A DNA stretch of 18,422 nt, taken from positions 1 through 18,422 of the forward strand of contig JBBINN010000043.1 of NCBI GenBank assembly GCA_037443885.1, in the 5' to 3' direction. The notes below the pieces were generated by a model, which worked only from the letters and a program-made list of their open reading frames with translations, searched no databases and was not told where the DNA came from. This document shows, piece after piece, positions 1 to 8,571 of the stretch (the stretch's first letter is position 1; each line of letters opens with the position of its first letter). The position numbers were made by a program, and so were the translations under genes. This stretch comes from SG8-30 sp037443885 (lineage in GTDB: Bacteria; Pseudomonadota; Gammaproteobacteria; Steroidobacterales; Steroidobacteraceae).

Positions 1-161
1 CGCGGGCGAGGTGGCCAGTGCCCCCCCAGAGCGAGCGCGTAAGTTCCGACCGCGCGAGCGACGCGGGGGGCCGGCCGGATCCCGCCCGCGCGCGAGGCGA
101 TGTTCGGGTCCTGGTTCAGTCCCGTCCGCCGCGCAGCCCGGAGTAGCCGCCCCCGGTCGTC

Positions 162-1073
162 CTACTGCGCCTTCTCGAACGCGCGCACGACCATGCGCGT
201 GAACCGCTCGCCGTTGATGAAGCCGCTGGCCCAGCGCTCATCATGGTCGGCCGTCGGCGCCGCCGCCACGATCGCGTCCGCGTCGAGTCCCTGCCTCACC
301 AGTTCCGCAATGCGGCCGGTGGTCGTCACCAGCATCGCGCGGTAGGCCTCCGCGTCGGCGCGCGAGGCGACCGGACCGTGGCCCGGGATGATCTTCGTCT
401 GCTCGTCCGCCAGCTCGAGGATGCGGTCGACGCAGGCGATCAGTCCCGCGACGCTCCCGCCCGAATCCACGTCGATGAACGGGTAGCTGCCGTTGAAGAA
501 GGTGTCGCCCGCGTGCAGGACGTTAGCCTTCCTGAAGTGGACCAGCACGTCGCCGTCGGTATGGGCGCGCGGCACGTGCAGTGCGCGGATCTCGTCGCCG
601 TTGAGGTGGAACGCCGCCTCGTCGTTGAAGGTGATCACCGGCAGCGCCGCGGCCGGCGAGGCCGGTACCGAGCGCTGGAAGAACTCGATGACCTGCGGGA
701 CGCTCATGCGCTCGCGGACCTTGTCGTGCGCGACGATCACCGCGCCGGCCTTGCCGAGGTTCTCGTTGCCGCCCGTGTGATCGCCGTGCCAGTGGGTGTT
801 CAGGACGAACTTCACCTGCGGCGCGCCGAGGTCCGCCACCGCCTGCTGGATCGCCGGCGTCATCGGCGCGAACTGGTCATCCACGAGGAAGGTGGCGTCG
901 CGACCGATGGACAGGGCCATGTTGCCGCCGTTGCCGAACAGCACGTACAGGCCCTCCGCCAGTTTCCCGGCGCGCACCGCCGTGTCGGGCGGCTGCAGCT
1001 GGGCGAGGGCTGGTGCGACGGCGCCAAAGACGGCGGCCGTCAGGAGCGTGGCCAGCGAGGCGATCTTGCGCAT
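162..1073 (-). CDS. Secreted MBL-fold metallo-hydrolase
   Basis: This encodes a 303-residue metallo-beta-lactamase-fold hydrolase, probably exported to the periplasm. Residues 1-24 form a classic signal peptide (basic start, hydrophobic core, ALA-Q cleavage site). The zinc motif HWHGDH lies at about 94-99, followed by TGG. Later come a candidate third histidine (RAHTDGD), the bridging aspartate in HAGDTFF and a C-terminal PGHGPV histidine. These are the standard metal ligands of the fold, so the enzyme should be active. I chose the ATG at 1073 because the signal peptide starts there; the same frame stays open to 1166 but that extension is unlike a leader. The substrate cannot be read from sequence: the family covers lactamases, glyoxalase II-like thioesterases and other esterases. 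The gene stands alone and is divergent from nfeD. Confidence 0.88.
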   Translation of the reverse strand: MRKIASLATLLTAAVFGAVAPALAQLQPPDTAVRAGKLAEGLYVLFGNGGNMALSIGRDATFLVDDQFAPMTPAIQQAVADLGAPQVKFVLNTHWHGDHTGGNENLGKAGAVIVAHDKVRERMSVPQVIEFFQRSVPASPAAALPVITFNDEAAFHLNGDEIRALHVPRAHTDGDVLVHFRKANVLHAGDTFFNGSYPFIDVDSGGSVAGLIACVDRILELADEQTKIIPGHGPVASRADAEAYRAMLVTTTGRIAELVRQGLDADAIVAAAPTADHDERWASGFINGERFTRMVVRAFEKAQ

Positions 1074-1129
1074 GTCGGGCTCACTCGAGGCCGCCAGCCG
1101 GCCATGCGCCGGCGTGTAACAGACACACC

Positions 1130-1138
1130 TGCTATCAT
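1130..1138 (+). promoter_or_regulatory. Candidate extended -10 promoter of nfeD
   Basis: TGC followed by TATCAT (1133-1138) gives an extended -10 element with five of six consensus bases. No good -35 is visible at 16-18 bp upstream, as is common when a TGN extension is present. Transcription would start near 1145. A purine-rich ribosome site (GGAGAGG, 1152-1158) sits 6 bases before the nfeD ATG at 1165. The call rests on motif and position alone. Confidence 0.45.
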
Positions 1139-1164
1139 CAATCCATTCCACGGAGAGGACACGC

Positions 1165-2088
1165 ATGCGCGCGCTGGTCTATAGCCTCTCGCTGACGCTC
1201 GGACTCGGCCTCATTGCGGCGCTGGCCACCGGCCAGCCTGCACCTGCGACGCGCTCGGCCGTCATCGTCGAGATCAAGGACGCCATCGGGCCGGCGACCA
1301 AGGACCACTTCCTGCGCGCCCTCGGCAAGGCCGAAGATCAGCGCGCCGAACTGCTCGTGCTCGTACTGGACACGCCGGGCGGCCTCGACGCGGCCATGCG
1401 CGACATGATCCAGGGCATCCTCAATGCCCGCGTGCCGGTCGTCACCTACGTGGCCCCTTCGGGCGCGCGCGCGGCGAGCGCCGGCACCTACATCCTCTAT
1501 GCGAGCCACGTGGCGGCCATGGCCCCGGGCACGAACCTCGGGGCCGCGACGCCGGTCCCGATCGGCGGGGCCCCGCCGCCCGAGCCCGGCAAGGCGCCAG
1601 CTGGCAGCAAGGACGAGGAAAGCAAGGAACCGCCAGCCCAGCCAGGCAGCGCCTCCGACCCAAAGGCGGTCAACGATGCGGTGGCTTATATCCGCGGCCT
1701 AGCCGAGATGCGTGGACGGAACGTCGAGTGGGCCGAGGAGGCGGTGCGCGGCGCGGCCAGCCTCACTGCGACCGATGCACTGGCGCAGAACGTCATCGAT
1801 CTCGTCGCGGACGACCTACCGGCGCTGCTCGCCGCGATCGACGGCCGTGAAGTCACCGTGGCTGGAACGAAGGTCACGCTGCGCACCGAGGGCCTGACCC
1901 TCGAGCGCCACGAGCGTGACTGGCGCACCAACCTGCTGGCCGTCATCACCAACCCGCTCGTGGCCTACGGCCTGCTCATCATCGGCCTGTACGGTCTGCT
2001 GTTCGAGGGCTACAACCCGGGCGCGCTGCTGCCCGGCGTGGTCGGCGCCATCTGCTGGGCCTGTACGCCCTGCAGGTGCTGTCGGTGA
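1165..2088 (+). CDS. nfeD: NfeD ClpP-class membrane serine protease, N-terminal part (gene frameshifted)
   Basis: This is the protease half of a long-form NfeD protein, 307 residues as read. Residues 1-24 are a signal or anchor segment. A ClpP-like domain follows, with the likely nucleophile Ser105 in AASAG and the general base Lys167 in the DPKAVNDAVAYIRGLAE block. These match the Ser-Lys dyad known for the family. A hydrophilic Pro/Glu/Lys-rich linker lies at about 136-166. The first membrane segments start near 257-280. After GVVGAIC (291-297) the frame leaves the family pattern and ends in a Cys/Arg-rich tail at a TGA; the expected continuation is one frame away in the next entry. The start has a good ribosome site. 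The protein works with SPFH proteins, and one is encoded directly downstream. I am sure of the family and unsure whether the break is real. Confidence 0.85.
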   Translation: MRALVYSLSLTLGLGLIAALATGQPAPATRSAVIVEIKDAIGPATKDHFLRALGKAEDQRAELLVLVLDTPGGLDAAMRDMIQGILNARVPVVTYVAPSGARAASAGTYILYASHVAAMAPGTNLGAATPVPIGGAPPPEPGKAPAGSKDEESKEPPAQPGSASDPKAVNDAVAYIRGLAEMRGRNVEWAEEAVRGAASLTATDALAQNVIDLVADDLPALLAAIDGREVTVAGTKVTLRTEGLTLERHERDWRTNLLAVITNPLVAYGLLIIGLYGLLFEGYNPGALLPGVVGAICWACTPCRCCR

Positions 2089-2522
2089 ACTATGCGGGCC
2101 TGGCGCTGGTCGGACTCGGCATAGCGATGATGATCGCCGAGGTGTTCGTGCCGAGTTTCGGCGCGCTCGGGATAGGCGGGCTCGCGGCATTCGTGATCGG
2201 CTCGATCATCCTGATGGACACGGACGCGCCGGGCTTCGGGCTGAGCCTCGGCCTCGTCGGCGGCATCGCGCTGGTGGCCGGCGGCGCGATGTTCGGAACT
2301 GTTTGGCTCGCCGTGCGCGCGCGGCGCCGGCCCGTGACGACGGGCGCCGAGCAACTGGTGGGCGCCGAGGGCATCGCCCTCGGCGACATCGCGAAAACCG
2401 GCCGCATCCGGGTCTTCGGCGAGGAGTGGAGTGTCGAGAGCACCCAGCCCGTGGCCGAGGGGCAGCGGGTGGTCATCGAGGGCGTAGAGGGCCTGACGCT
2501 CAAGGTCCGCCCCAAAGTCTGA
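2076..2522 (+). CDS. nfeD: NfeD membrane/OB-fold part, C-terminal fragment in shifted frame
   Basis: This continues NfeD in another frame. The homology-like reading begins by about 2055 (LGLYALQVLSVNYAG), before the GTG at 2076 that would be needed as an independent start. It has about three hydrophobic membrane segments (near residues 5-23, 30-48 and 56-80), then an Arg-rich turn and a soluble domain of about 60 residues (from GAEQLVGAEG to KVRPKV). That last domain matches the OB-fold end of NfeD proteins. It overlaps the upstream reading by 13 bases. Adding one base near 2054-2056 would fuse both parts into a protein of about 450 residues, the usual size for long NfeD. It may be a frameshifted gene, a sequence error, or a short NfeD translated by reinitiation. 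The SPFH gene follows 14 bases later. Confidence 0.8.
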   Translation: MLSVNYAGLALVGLGIAMMIAEVFVPSFGALGIGGLAAFVIGSIILMDTDAPGFGLSLGLVGGIALVAGGAMFGTVWLAVRARRRPVTTGAEQLVGAEGIALGDIAKTGRIRVFGEEWSVESTQPVAEGQRVVIEGVEGLTLKVRPKV

Positions 2523-2536
2523 ACCGGGAGTAGTCC

Positions 2537-3304
2537 ATGCTGCAGATTCCTCTGATCGTCCTGGCCGTCTTCATCCTGGTGCTGCTCGCCAGCGCCATCA
2601 AGATCCTCAAGGAGTACGAGCGCGGCGTCGTGTTCACGCTCGGCCGCTACTCCGGCATGAAGGGGCCGGGCCTCATCATCGTCATTCCGGTCGTGCAGCA
2701 GATGATGCGCGTGGACCTGCGTACCATCGTGCTCGACGTTCCCAAGCAGGACGTCATCTCGCGCGACAACGTCTCCGTGAAGGTCAACGCAGTCGTCTAC
2801 TTCCGCATCGTGGACCCGGCGAAGGCCATCATCCAGGTCGCGAACCCCTTCGAGGCGACCAGCCAGCTCGCGCAGACCACGCTGCGTTCCGTGCTCGGCC
2901 AGCACGAGCTGGACGAGATGCTGTCGCAGCGCGAGCGGCTCAACACCGACGTGCAGCAGATCCTCGACCAGTCGACGGACGCCTGGGGCATCAAGGTTTC
3001 ACACGTCGAGATCAAGCACGTGGACCTCGACGAGAGCATGATCCGGGCCATGGCGCGCCAGGCCGAGGCGGAGCGCGCCCGGCGCGCCAAGATCATCCAC
3101 GCGGAAGGCGAGAAGCAGGCGGCCACCCAGCTGGTCGCGGCTGCCCAGGAACTCGCCGCCGACCCGCGCGCCCTGCAGCTGCGATACCTGCAGACCCTCA
3201 CCGAGATCGCCGGCGACAAGAGCTCGACGATCGTGTTCCCGCTGCCGATGGACCTGATCCAGACGCTCACGAAGGCCGTGGAGTCGCGCCAGGGCTCAGG
3301 CTGA
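2537..3304 (+). CDS. Stomatin-like SPFH/Band 7 (slipin) membrane protein
   Basis: This encodes a 255-residue stomatin-like protein, the usual partner and substrate of the NfeD protease in membrane quality control. Residues 2-22 form one hydrophobic membrane segment. The SPFH domain follows, with the diagnostic YERGVVFTLGRY (about 28-39), GPGL, DVPKQDVISRDNVSV and VYFRI. After it comes an Ala/Glu/Arg-rich coiled-coil region (about 165-205: RQAEAERARRAK and following) that drives oligomerisation in this family, ending in a short hydrophobic tail. The length is typical. GGGAG just upstream of the ATG is a good ribosome site. The 14-base gap from nfeD indicates one operon. The last 9 bases overlap the end of hrpA on the other strand. 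It is a slipin rather than an HflK/HflC pair because it is single and next to nfeD. Confidence 0.93.
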   Translation: MLQIPLIVLAVFILVLLASAIKILKEYERGVVFTLGRYSGMKGPGLIIVIPVVQQMMRVDLRTIVLDVPKQDVISRDNVSVKVNAVVYFRIVDPAKAIIQVANPFEATSQLAQTTLRSVLGQHELDEMLSQRERLNTDVQQILDQSTDAWGIKVSHVEIKHVDLDESMIRAMARQAEAERARRAKIIHAEGEKQAATQLVAAAQELAADPRALQLRYLQTLTEIAGDKSSTIVFPLPMDLIQTLTKAVESRQGSG

Positions 3305-6300
3305 CGCGCCGAGCGCCGCGCGGGCCGCTTCGAGCTGGCGGCCCAGGCGCTTGGCGGACACCGGCAGCGACGTCCTTAGCTGCTGGGCGAAGAGCGAGAC
3401 GCCGAACTCCTCGACCATCCAACGCAGCAGTTCGACGTCGACCGGCGTCTTGCCGCGCGACGCGGCCTGTTCGGACAGCGCCCGGGACGTGGCGCGCCAT
3501 TCCCGGAACTCGTACTGCGCCTGACCGGAAGTGCCACGCGCCAGCGGCAGCCTGGCGATGCGGCGCCGCGCCGCCGCCAGAAAGCGCGGCAGCGAGTCGA
3601 GCCAGGGGTCGGAAGCAGCCGCGACGAAGGCGCCGGCTGCAAGCTGGTCCACCTGCGCCGCGCAGTCTTCGGCCAGCGCGGGGTCGATGCCGTCTGGGCG
3701 CGCAGCCAGCTCCGCGCGCGCCCGCCGGCATTCCTCCAGCGCGCGACGCGCCACGTCGCGGATGCGCATGGCCTCGTCGTAGATTCCCGGCCTGCCGCGC
3801 TCGGCACAGGCATCGAAGCCCGCGCGGTCGCGCGGCAATGGCGCATCGGCCGGCAGGCAGCAGCGCTCGACGGCGCGGTCACAGACCTGATCCGCCAGCA
3901 GCTTGAGCGGACCCACTCCCTGGTGCAGCAGAGCCAGCTGCGAGTCCGCGCCGAGCGCGCGGCGCACGTGGCGCAGCTGCGGCTCCAGCCTGAGCGCCAG
4001 CAGCCTGCGGATGCCGGCGCGCGACAGGGCGGCCGCGGCGTCCTCCGACTCGGCGAGCACGCGGGCGGCCGTCTCGCCGCGGTCCTCGATCGCCGGAAAC
4101 AGCGTGATCGTCAGTCCATCGCGGCGCACGTCGAGGCTCTCCGGAAGGACGTCGAAGTCCCAGTCGCGCAGTCCATCGCGGGCAAATTCCGCGGCCGACA
4201 CGGCCAGCGAGCGCCGGCGCTCCTGCCGCAGTGCATCCCGGAGCACCTCCACATCGCGCCCCTCCCCGACCACGTGCCCCTCGAGGTCGACGACCCGCAG
4301 GTTGAGCCGCAGGTGCACCGGAAGCTCGACGGCGCGCAGCTGTGCCGGCGCGAGCGTCTCGCCCCCATGGCGCGTCAGCCACTCCGCCGCAGCCTCGAAG
4401 AAGCTCCGCGCAGGCTCGCCGCTGATGGCACGGAGGCACCGGGCCGCCACGTCGGGCGCGGGCACGAGATTGCGCCTGAGCGCCTTCGGCAGGCCGCGGA
4501 TGCAGGCGGCCAGCTTCTCCTCGCGCCAGGCCGGAATGCCCCACTCCACCTCCCCCGCGCCCACCTGTGCGAGCAGCGGCAACGGAATCTCGACGGTCGC
4601 CCCGTCGTCCCCGGCCTGGGGATCGAAACGGTAGTGCAGCGTCAGCGCGTGGCCCGCGAGCACCAGCCTGTCAGGAAGCGACTGCCGATCCACCGCCGGA
4701 GCGTCGGCCGGCAGTATGTCCGCGACCGTGAACTCCAACAGGCGCGGCGCGTTCCTCTCGGCTTCGCGCCGCCAGCGCTCGAAGGTCTCCACACTGTGGA
4801 CCGTCTCCGGGATGCGGGCGGCATAGAACGTGGTCAAGCGATCCTCGTCGAGAAGCACCCCGTGCCGGCGCAGCCGGGCCTCCAGCGCCTCGAGTTCGGC
4901 CCTGGTGCGCGCATTACGGTCGATGAAACCCGCCCGCAGGCGGCAGCGGCCGTGCACCAGGGCCTCGCGCACGAATACCCGGTGCGCCTCCCCGGGCGCG
5001 ATACGCCCGTAGTTCACCCGCCGGCCCGCTGCGATCGTGAGGCCGTAGAGGGTCACGGTCTCGCGGGAAACCACCTGGCCCCGGGCCGGATCCCACTCGG
5101 CCTCGGCGTAGCTGCGCCGCACGAGGTGGCGCGCCGCCGCTTCGATCCACGCGGGCTCGATGGCGGCAACGATGCGCGCATAGATGCGCCGTGTCTCCGC
5201 CAGCGACGCGGCCACGATCCATCGGCCGGGCTTCTTCGGCCCGCCCGGCGCGATGGCGAAACGGAGCCCGCGCGCGCCGAGATAGTCCCCTTTCTCCGTC
5301 CGCTCGCCGATCTGGCCCAGCAGGCCCGGCAGGACGGCGCGGTGGATCGCCTCGTAGCCGGCCGGCGCCTCGTTCGGCCGCCAGCCCAGCTCCTGGACCA
5401 GCGTCGCCACCTGCTGGCGCAGGTCTTCCCACTCGCGCATGCGCAGCGCCGACAGGAAATGCTCGCGGCACCAGCGCCGCGCCTGGGACCCGGACCGCTC
5501 GGAGCGCACCTCCCGCCACATCCGCCAGAGGTTCAGCAGCCCGACGAAGTCCGAGCGGGCATCGGCGAAGGTCGCGTGGCGCGCGTCGGCCGCCGCACGC
5601 TGGTCCTGCGGCCGCTCGCGCGGGTCCTGGATGCTGAGCACCGCCACGAGCGTGGTCAGCTCGTCCAGCGCGCCGAAGCGCCGCGCCTCGGCCAGCATGC
5701 GGGCGAAGCGCGGATCCAGCGGCAGGCGCGCCATCTGTCGCCCGAGGTCGGTGACGCGCCGCGACTCGTCCATGGCCTCCAGTTCCTGCAGCAGCCGATA
5801 GCCATCGTTGACGAGGCGCGTGTCGGGCGGATCGGGGAACGGGAAGTCCGTCATCGCCCCGAGGCCGAGGACTTCCATCTGCAGGATCACGTTCGCGAGG
5901 TTGGTGCGCAGGATCTCCGGCGGCGTGAAGGCCTCCCGGGCCTCGAAATCCTGCTCGTCGTAGAGCCGGATGCAGGTGCCGGGACCGACGCGGCCGCAGC
6001 GTCCGCGGCGCTGGTCGGCGCTCGCCCGCGAGACCGGCTCGATCGGCAGCCGCAGCAGCTTGCTGCGAGGGCTGTAGCGCGCGATGCGGGCGAGTCCCGT
6101 GTCGATCACGCAGCGGATGCCCGGCACGGTGATCGAGGTCTCAGCGACGTTCGTGGCGAGCACGATGCGCCGGCGGCGACCGGCTTCGAAGACCCGCTGC
6201 TGCTCGCCCCAGGACAGCCGCGAGTACAGCGGCACGATCTCGAAGGCCGGCCCGAACGCGCGCGACAGCGCCTCGGCGGCGTCGCGGATCTCGCGCTCGC

Positions 6301-7189
6301 CCGGCAGGAAGACGAGGATGTCGCCGCCGGCCCCACCGAGCTCGCGCACCGCGGCGACGATGCCGGGCTCCAGGCCCGGATCCAGGTCGTCGTCCTCGTC
6401 ACGCGAGAGGGGCCGCCAGAGCGTCTCGATGGGATAGCCGCGTCCCGACACCTCGATGACCGGCGCGCCGTCGAAGAAACGCGAGAAACTCTGCGGATCG
6501 ATCGTCGCGGAGGTCACGATCACCCGCAGGTCCGGCCGGTTCGGCAGCAGGCGCTTCAGGTATCCGAGCAGGAAGTCGATGTTGAGACTGCGCTCGTGCG
6601 CCTCGTCGATGATGATCGTGTCGTAGCGCAGCAGCTCGGGGTCCTCGCGGATCTCCGCCAGCAGGATGCCGTCCGTCATCACCCGGACCAGGGCGTCCTC
6701 CGAGCCACTCTCTGCGAAGCGCACCTTGAAGCCGACCTGAGTACCGAGCGCCACGCCGAGCTCCTCGGCGATGCGCGCGGCGACGCTGCGGGCAGCAAGC
6801 CGCCGTGGCTGCGTGTGGCCGATGAGGCCCGCTAGGCCGCGGCCCGTCTCGAGGCAGACCTTGGGCAGCTGCGTTGTCTTGCCGGAGCCCGTCTCGCCGC
6901 AGACGATCACCACCGGGTGCCGCTCGATCGCCGCGCGGATCTCGGCGACACGGCCGCTGACCGGCAACTCCCCTGGGTAGCGTATCCGCGGCAGGCCCGC
7001 ACGCCGGGCCACAGCCCGTTCCGTCGCGGCCGCGAGAATCCGCTCGAAGGACGCGCGCTCGCGTTCGGCCGGCCGTCCCCCGCGCTCCCTGTCGCGGATG
7101 CGGCCCGCGAGGGACTCAAGGCGGCGCCGGTCGGTGAGCCGCAGCTCCTCGAGGCCCGCCTGCGCGGAAGGAATCGACGACTGCGGCAC
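3296..7189 (-). CDS. hrpA: ATP-dependent RNA helicase HrpA (DEAH box)
   Basis: This encodes a 1297-residue DEAH-box helicase, nearly the same length as E. coli HrpA (1300). Motifs are complete and in order: Walker A GETGSGKT at 98-105, TQPRR at 126-130, DEAH at 195-198, SAT at 227-229, TNVAETSITVPG at about 346-357 and QRRGRCGR at 393-400. The helicase-associated domain follows, then the long C-terminal region typical of HrpA (DUF3418 type). HrpA is a cytoplasmic 3'-5' RNA helicase; in E. coli it has been linked to mRNA processing and rescue of stalled ribosomes. The start is GTG, 3 bases after the sensor-kinase stop, with only a weak AGGG ribosome site, so translational coupling to the kinase is likely. 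A long open frame on the opposite strand here is a codon-bias shadow. Confidence 0.97.
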   Translation of the reverse strand: MPQSSIPSAQAGLEELRLTDRRRLESLAGRIRDRERGGRPAERERASFERILAAATERAVARRAGLPRIRYPGELPVSGRVAEIRAAIERHPVVIVCGETGSGKTTQLPKVCLETGRGLAGLIGHTQPRRLAARSVAARIAEELGVALGTQVGFKVRFAESGSEDALVRVMTDGILLAEIREDPELLRYDTIIIDEAHERSLNIDFLLGYLKRLLPNRPDLRVIVTSATIDPQSFSRFFDGAPVIEVSGRGYPIETLWRPLSRDEDDDLDPGLEPGIVAAVRELGGAGGDILVFLPGEREIRDAAEALSRAFGPAFEIVPLYSRLSWGEQQRVFEAGRRRRIVLATNVAETSITVPGIRCVIDTGLARIARYSPRSKLLRLPIEPVSRASADQRRGRCGRVGPGTCIRLYDEQDFEAREAFTPPEILRTNLANVILQMEVLGLGAMTDFPFPDPPDTRLVNDGYRLLQELEAMDESRRVTDLGRQMARLPLDPRFARMLAEARRFGALDELTTLVAVLSIQDPRERPQDQRAAADARHATFADARSDFVGLLNLWRMWREVRSERSGSQARRWCREHFLSALRMREWEDLRQQVATLVQELGWRPNEAPAGYEAIHRAVLPGLLGQIGERTEKGDYLGARGLRFAIAPGGPKKPGRWIVAASLAETRRIYARIVAAIEPAWIEAAARHLVRRSYAEAEWDPARGQVVSRETVTLYGLTIAAGRRVNYGRIAPGEAHRVFVREALVHGRCRLRAGFIDRNARTRAELEALEARLRRHGVLLDEDRLTTFYAARIPETVHSVETFERWRREAERNAPRLLEFTVADILPADAPAVDRQSLPDRLVLAGHALTLHYRFDPQAGDDGATVEIPLPLLAQVGAGEVEWGIPAWREEKLAACIRGLPKALRRNLVPAPDVAARCLRAISGEPARSFFEAAAEWLTRHGGETLAPAQLRAVELPVHLRLNLRVVDLEGHVVGEGRDVEVLRDALRQERRRSLAVSAAEFARDGLRDWDFDVLPESLDVRRDGLTITLFPAIEDRGETAARVLAESEDAAAALSRAGIRRLLALRLEPQLRHVRRALGADSQLALLHQGVGPLKLLADQVCDRAVERCCLPADAPLPRDRAGFDACAERGRPGIYDEAMRIRDVARRALEECRRARAELAARPDGIDPALAEDCAAQVDQLAAGAFVAAASDPWLDSLPRFLAAARRRIARLPLARGTSGQAQYEFREWRATSRALSEQAASRGKTPVDVELLRWMVEEFGVSLFAQQLRTSLPVSAKRLGRQLEAARAALGASA

Positions 7190-7192
7190 GAC

Positions 7193-8569
7193 TCAGCGCC
7201 CTGGCAGCCGGGCGGTCACCCGGGCGCCGCCCAGGCGGCTGTCGCCGATCTCGAGTGTGCCGCCATAGGCCGCCGCGATCTCCCGCGCCGCGGCCAGCCC
7301 GATCCCCTGCCCCGCCCGCGACTCGTCGATGCGCACGCCACGCTCCAGCGCGCGCGCGCGGTCCACCTCGGGGATGCCCGCTCCGTCGTCCTCGAAATCG
7401 AGCACGAGCCCGTCGCGACGCCATTCGGGCTGACGCCAGGCTCGCGCACGGATCGCCACGCGGCTGAGGCAGTACTTGAAGGCGTTGTCGGCAAGGTTGC
7501 CGGCCAGCTCGAAGAGATCGCCGCGTTCGATCGGATACGCGACGCCAGCAGACGCCTCGAGGGCAAAGGAGATTTGTCGCTCCCGGTAGACCTTGCCGAG
7601 CGCGCCGGCGAGTTCCTCCAGCAGCGGGCGCACCGGCGTGGCCGCAAGCGTCATGCCCGCGCCTGCCAGCACGGCGCGGCGCAGCTGATGGTCCACGATC
7701 TCGCGCATGCGACGGAGCTGAGGTTCCAGCGCGTGCCGCGTCGTGTCGTCGCGCTCGGCGAGGAAGGAGTGCATGGCCGCGAGCGGCGTCTTCAGGCTGT
7801 GCGCGAGGTTGCCGAGCGTGTCCCGGTAGCGCCCGAGTCGGCTGCGCTCGCCAGCGAGCAGCGCGTTGAGGTTGCCGGCGACGCCCTGCAGCTCGCGCGG
7901 CCAGAGCCCGTCGAGCTGTTCCCGCTGCCCCGCCTCGATCTCGGCGATCTGCCGCTCGATGCGCCGCAGGGGCTTGAGCCCGGCGCGAAGTCCGGCGCCG
8001 AGGGCTCCGGCGAGCAGCGTCATTAGCCCGATGGCGCCGCCGGCGAGCCAAAGCCGAAGGCTTGCCCGCTGCTCGAACCACGGCTCCAGACTCTCGGCCG
8101 CGCTCAGCACGTACTCCTCGCCCTGCCCGCTCGCGGTTTCCCAGCGAACCCCGAGCGACAGGGCAAGTGCCCGGGTGCCGTCAGGCAGAGCGAGTTCCTC
8201 GACGATGCGTTCGCCCGGGCCGGGCCGGGCGGCGAGATCGAGCCCGCTGCCGACGCTCGACGGGGAGCGCCACGTGACCGCACCGGCGGAATTGCGGATC
8301 TCCGCGAAGAGTCCCGACCCCGGCGTGGACAGCCGCGCCTCCGCTGGACTCGGAGCAACGAGCACGCCCGGCGCGCCGCGCTCGGCCGAGGCCACCAGCG
8401 CGATGACCTGCGCGTCGAGCACGGAACGGCGCGCCTCGAGCGTCACCTGCCCGAGGGCGAAGTCGAGCGCCACGGCCGCGAGCCCGGAGAGGATGGCCGA
8501 CAGCGCCGCCAGCCCGACGACCAGCCGGACGACCAGTGATGGCGCCCGCTGCGACGCGGCTGCGGACAA
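7193..8569 (-). CDS. phoQ: PhoQ-like sensor histidine kinase
   Basis: This encodes a 458-residue inner-membrane sensor kinase. Hydrophobic segments at about 12-36 and 171-193 bracket a periplasmic sensor of about 130 residues. A HAMP-like linker follows (LKPLRRIERQIAEIE, then PRELQGVAGNLNALL). The phospho-acceptor is His257 in HSLKTPLA, and PRELxxxxxNLNxLL upstream together with HSLKTPLA is the PhoQ-type signature. The ATPase domain has the N box GNLADNAFKY (357-366), G1 DDGAGIP (394-400) and G2 GQGIGLA (420-426). It is read from TTG at 8569, 2 bases after the response-regulator stop; no ATG gives a better start. It should phosphorylate the adjacent regulator. The sensor is not clearly acidic like enteric PhoQ, so the signal may be something other than Mg2+. 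Confidence 0.85.
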   Translation of the reverse strand: MSAAASQRAPSLVVRLVVGLAALSAILSGLAAVALDFALGQVTLEARRSVLDAQVIALVASAERGAPGVLVAPSPAEARLSTPGSGLFAEIRNSAGAVTWRSPSSVGSGLDLAARPGPGERIVEELALPDGTRALALSLGVRWETASGQGEEYVLSAAESLEPWFEQRASLRLWLAGGAIGLMTLLAGALGAGLRAGLKPLRRIERQIAEIEAGQREQLDGLWPRELQGVAGNLNALLAGERSRLGRYRDTLGNLAHSLKTPLAAMHSFLAERDDTTRHALEPQLRRMREIVDHQLRRAVLAGAGMTLAATPVRPLLEELAGALGKVYRERQISFALEASAGVAYPIERGDLFELAGNLADNAFKYCLSRVAIRARAWRQPEWRRDGLVLDFEDDGAGIPEVDRARALERGVRIDESRAGQGIGLAAAREIAAAYGGTLEIGDSRLGGARVTARLPGR

Positions 8570-8571
8570 GG

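Noticed and set aside
11..202. Short open frame at the left edge
   Set aside because: It is low-complexity Arg/Pro/Ala sequence without a ribosome site and overlaps the end of the MBL-fold gene.
1097..1113. GCCGGC repeated with a 5-base gap between the MBL-fold gene and nfeD
   Set aside because: Each half is itself a palindrome and such words are expected often at this GC content; there is no other support for an operator.
2050..2060. Programmed ribosomal frameshift in nfeD
   Set aside because: No slippery heptamer or clear downstream stimulatory structure is visible, and NfeD is not known to use one.
3923..6835. 970-codon open frame on the plus strand opposite hrpA
   Set aside because: It mirrors hrpA, whose motifs are complete. 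The product is rich in Arg, Gly, Ala and Gln with no recognisable domain. High third-position GC removes stops from the antisense frame.
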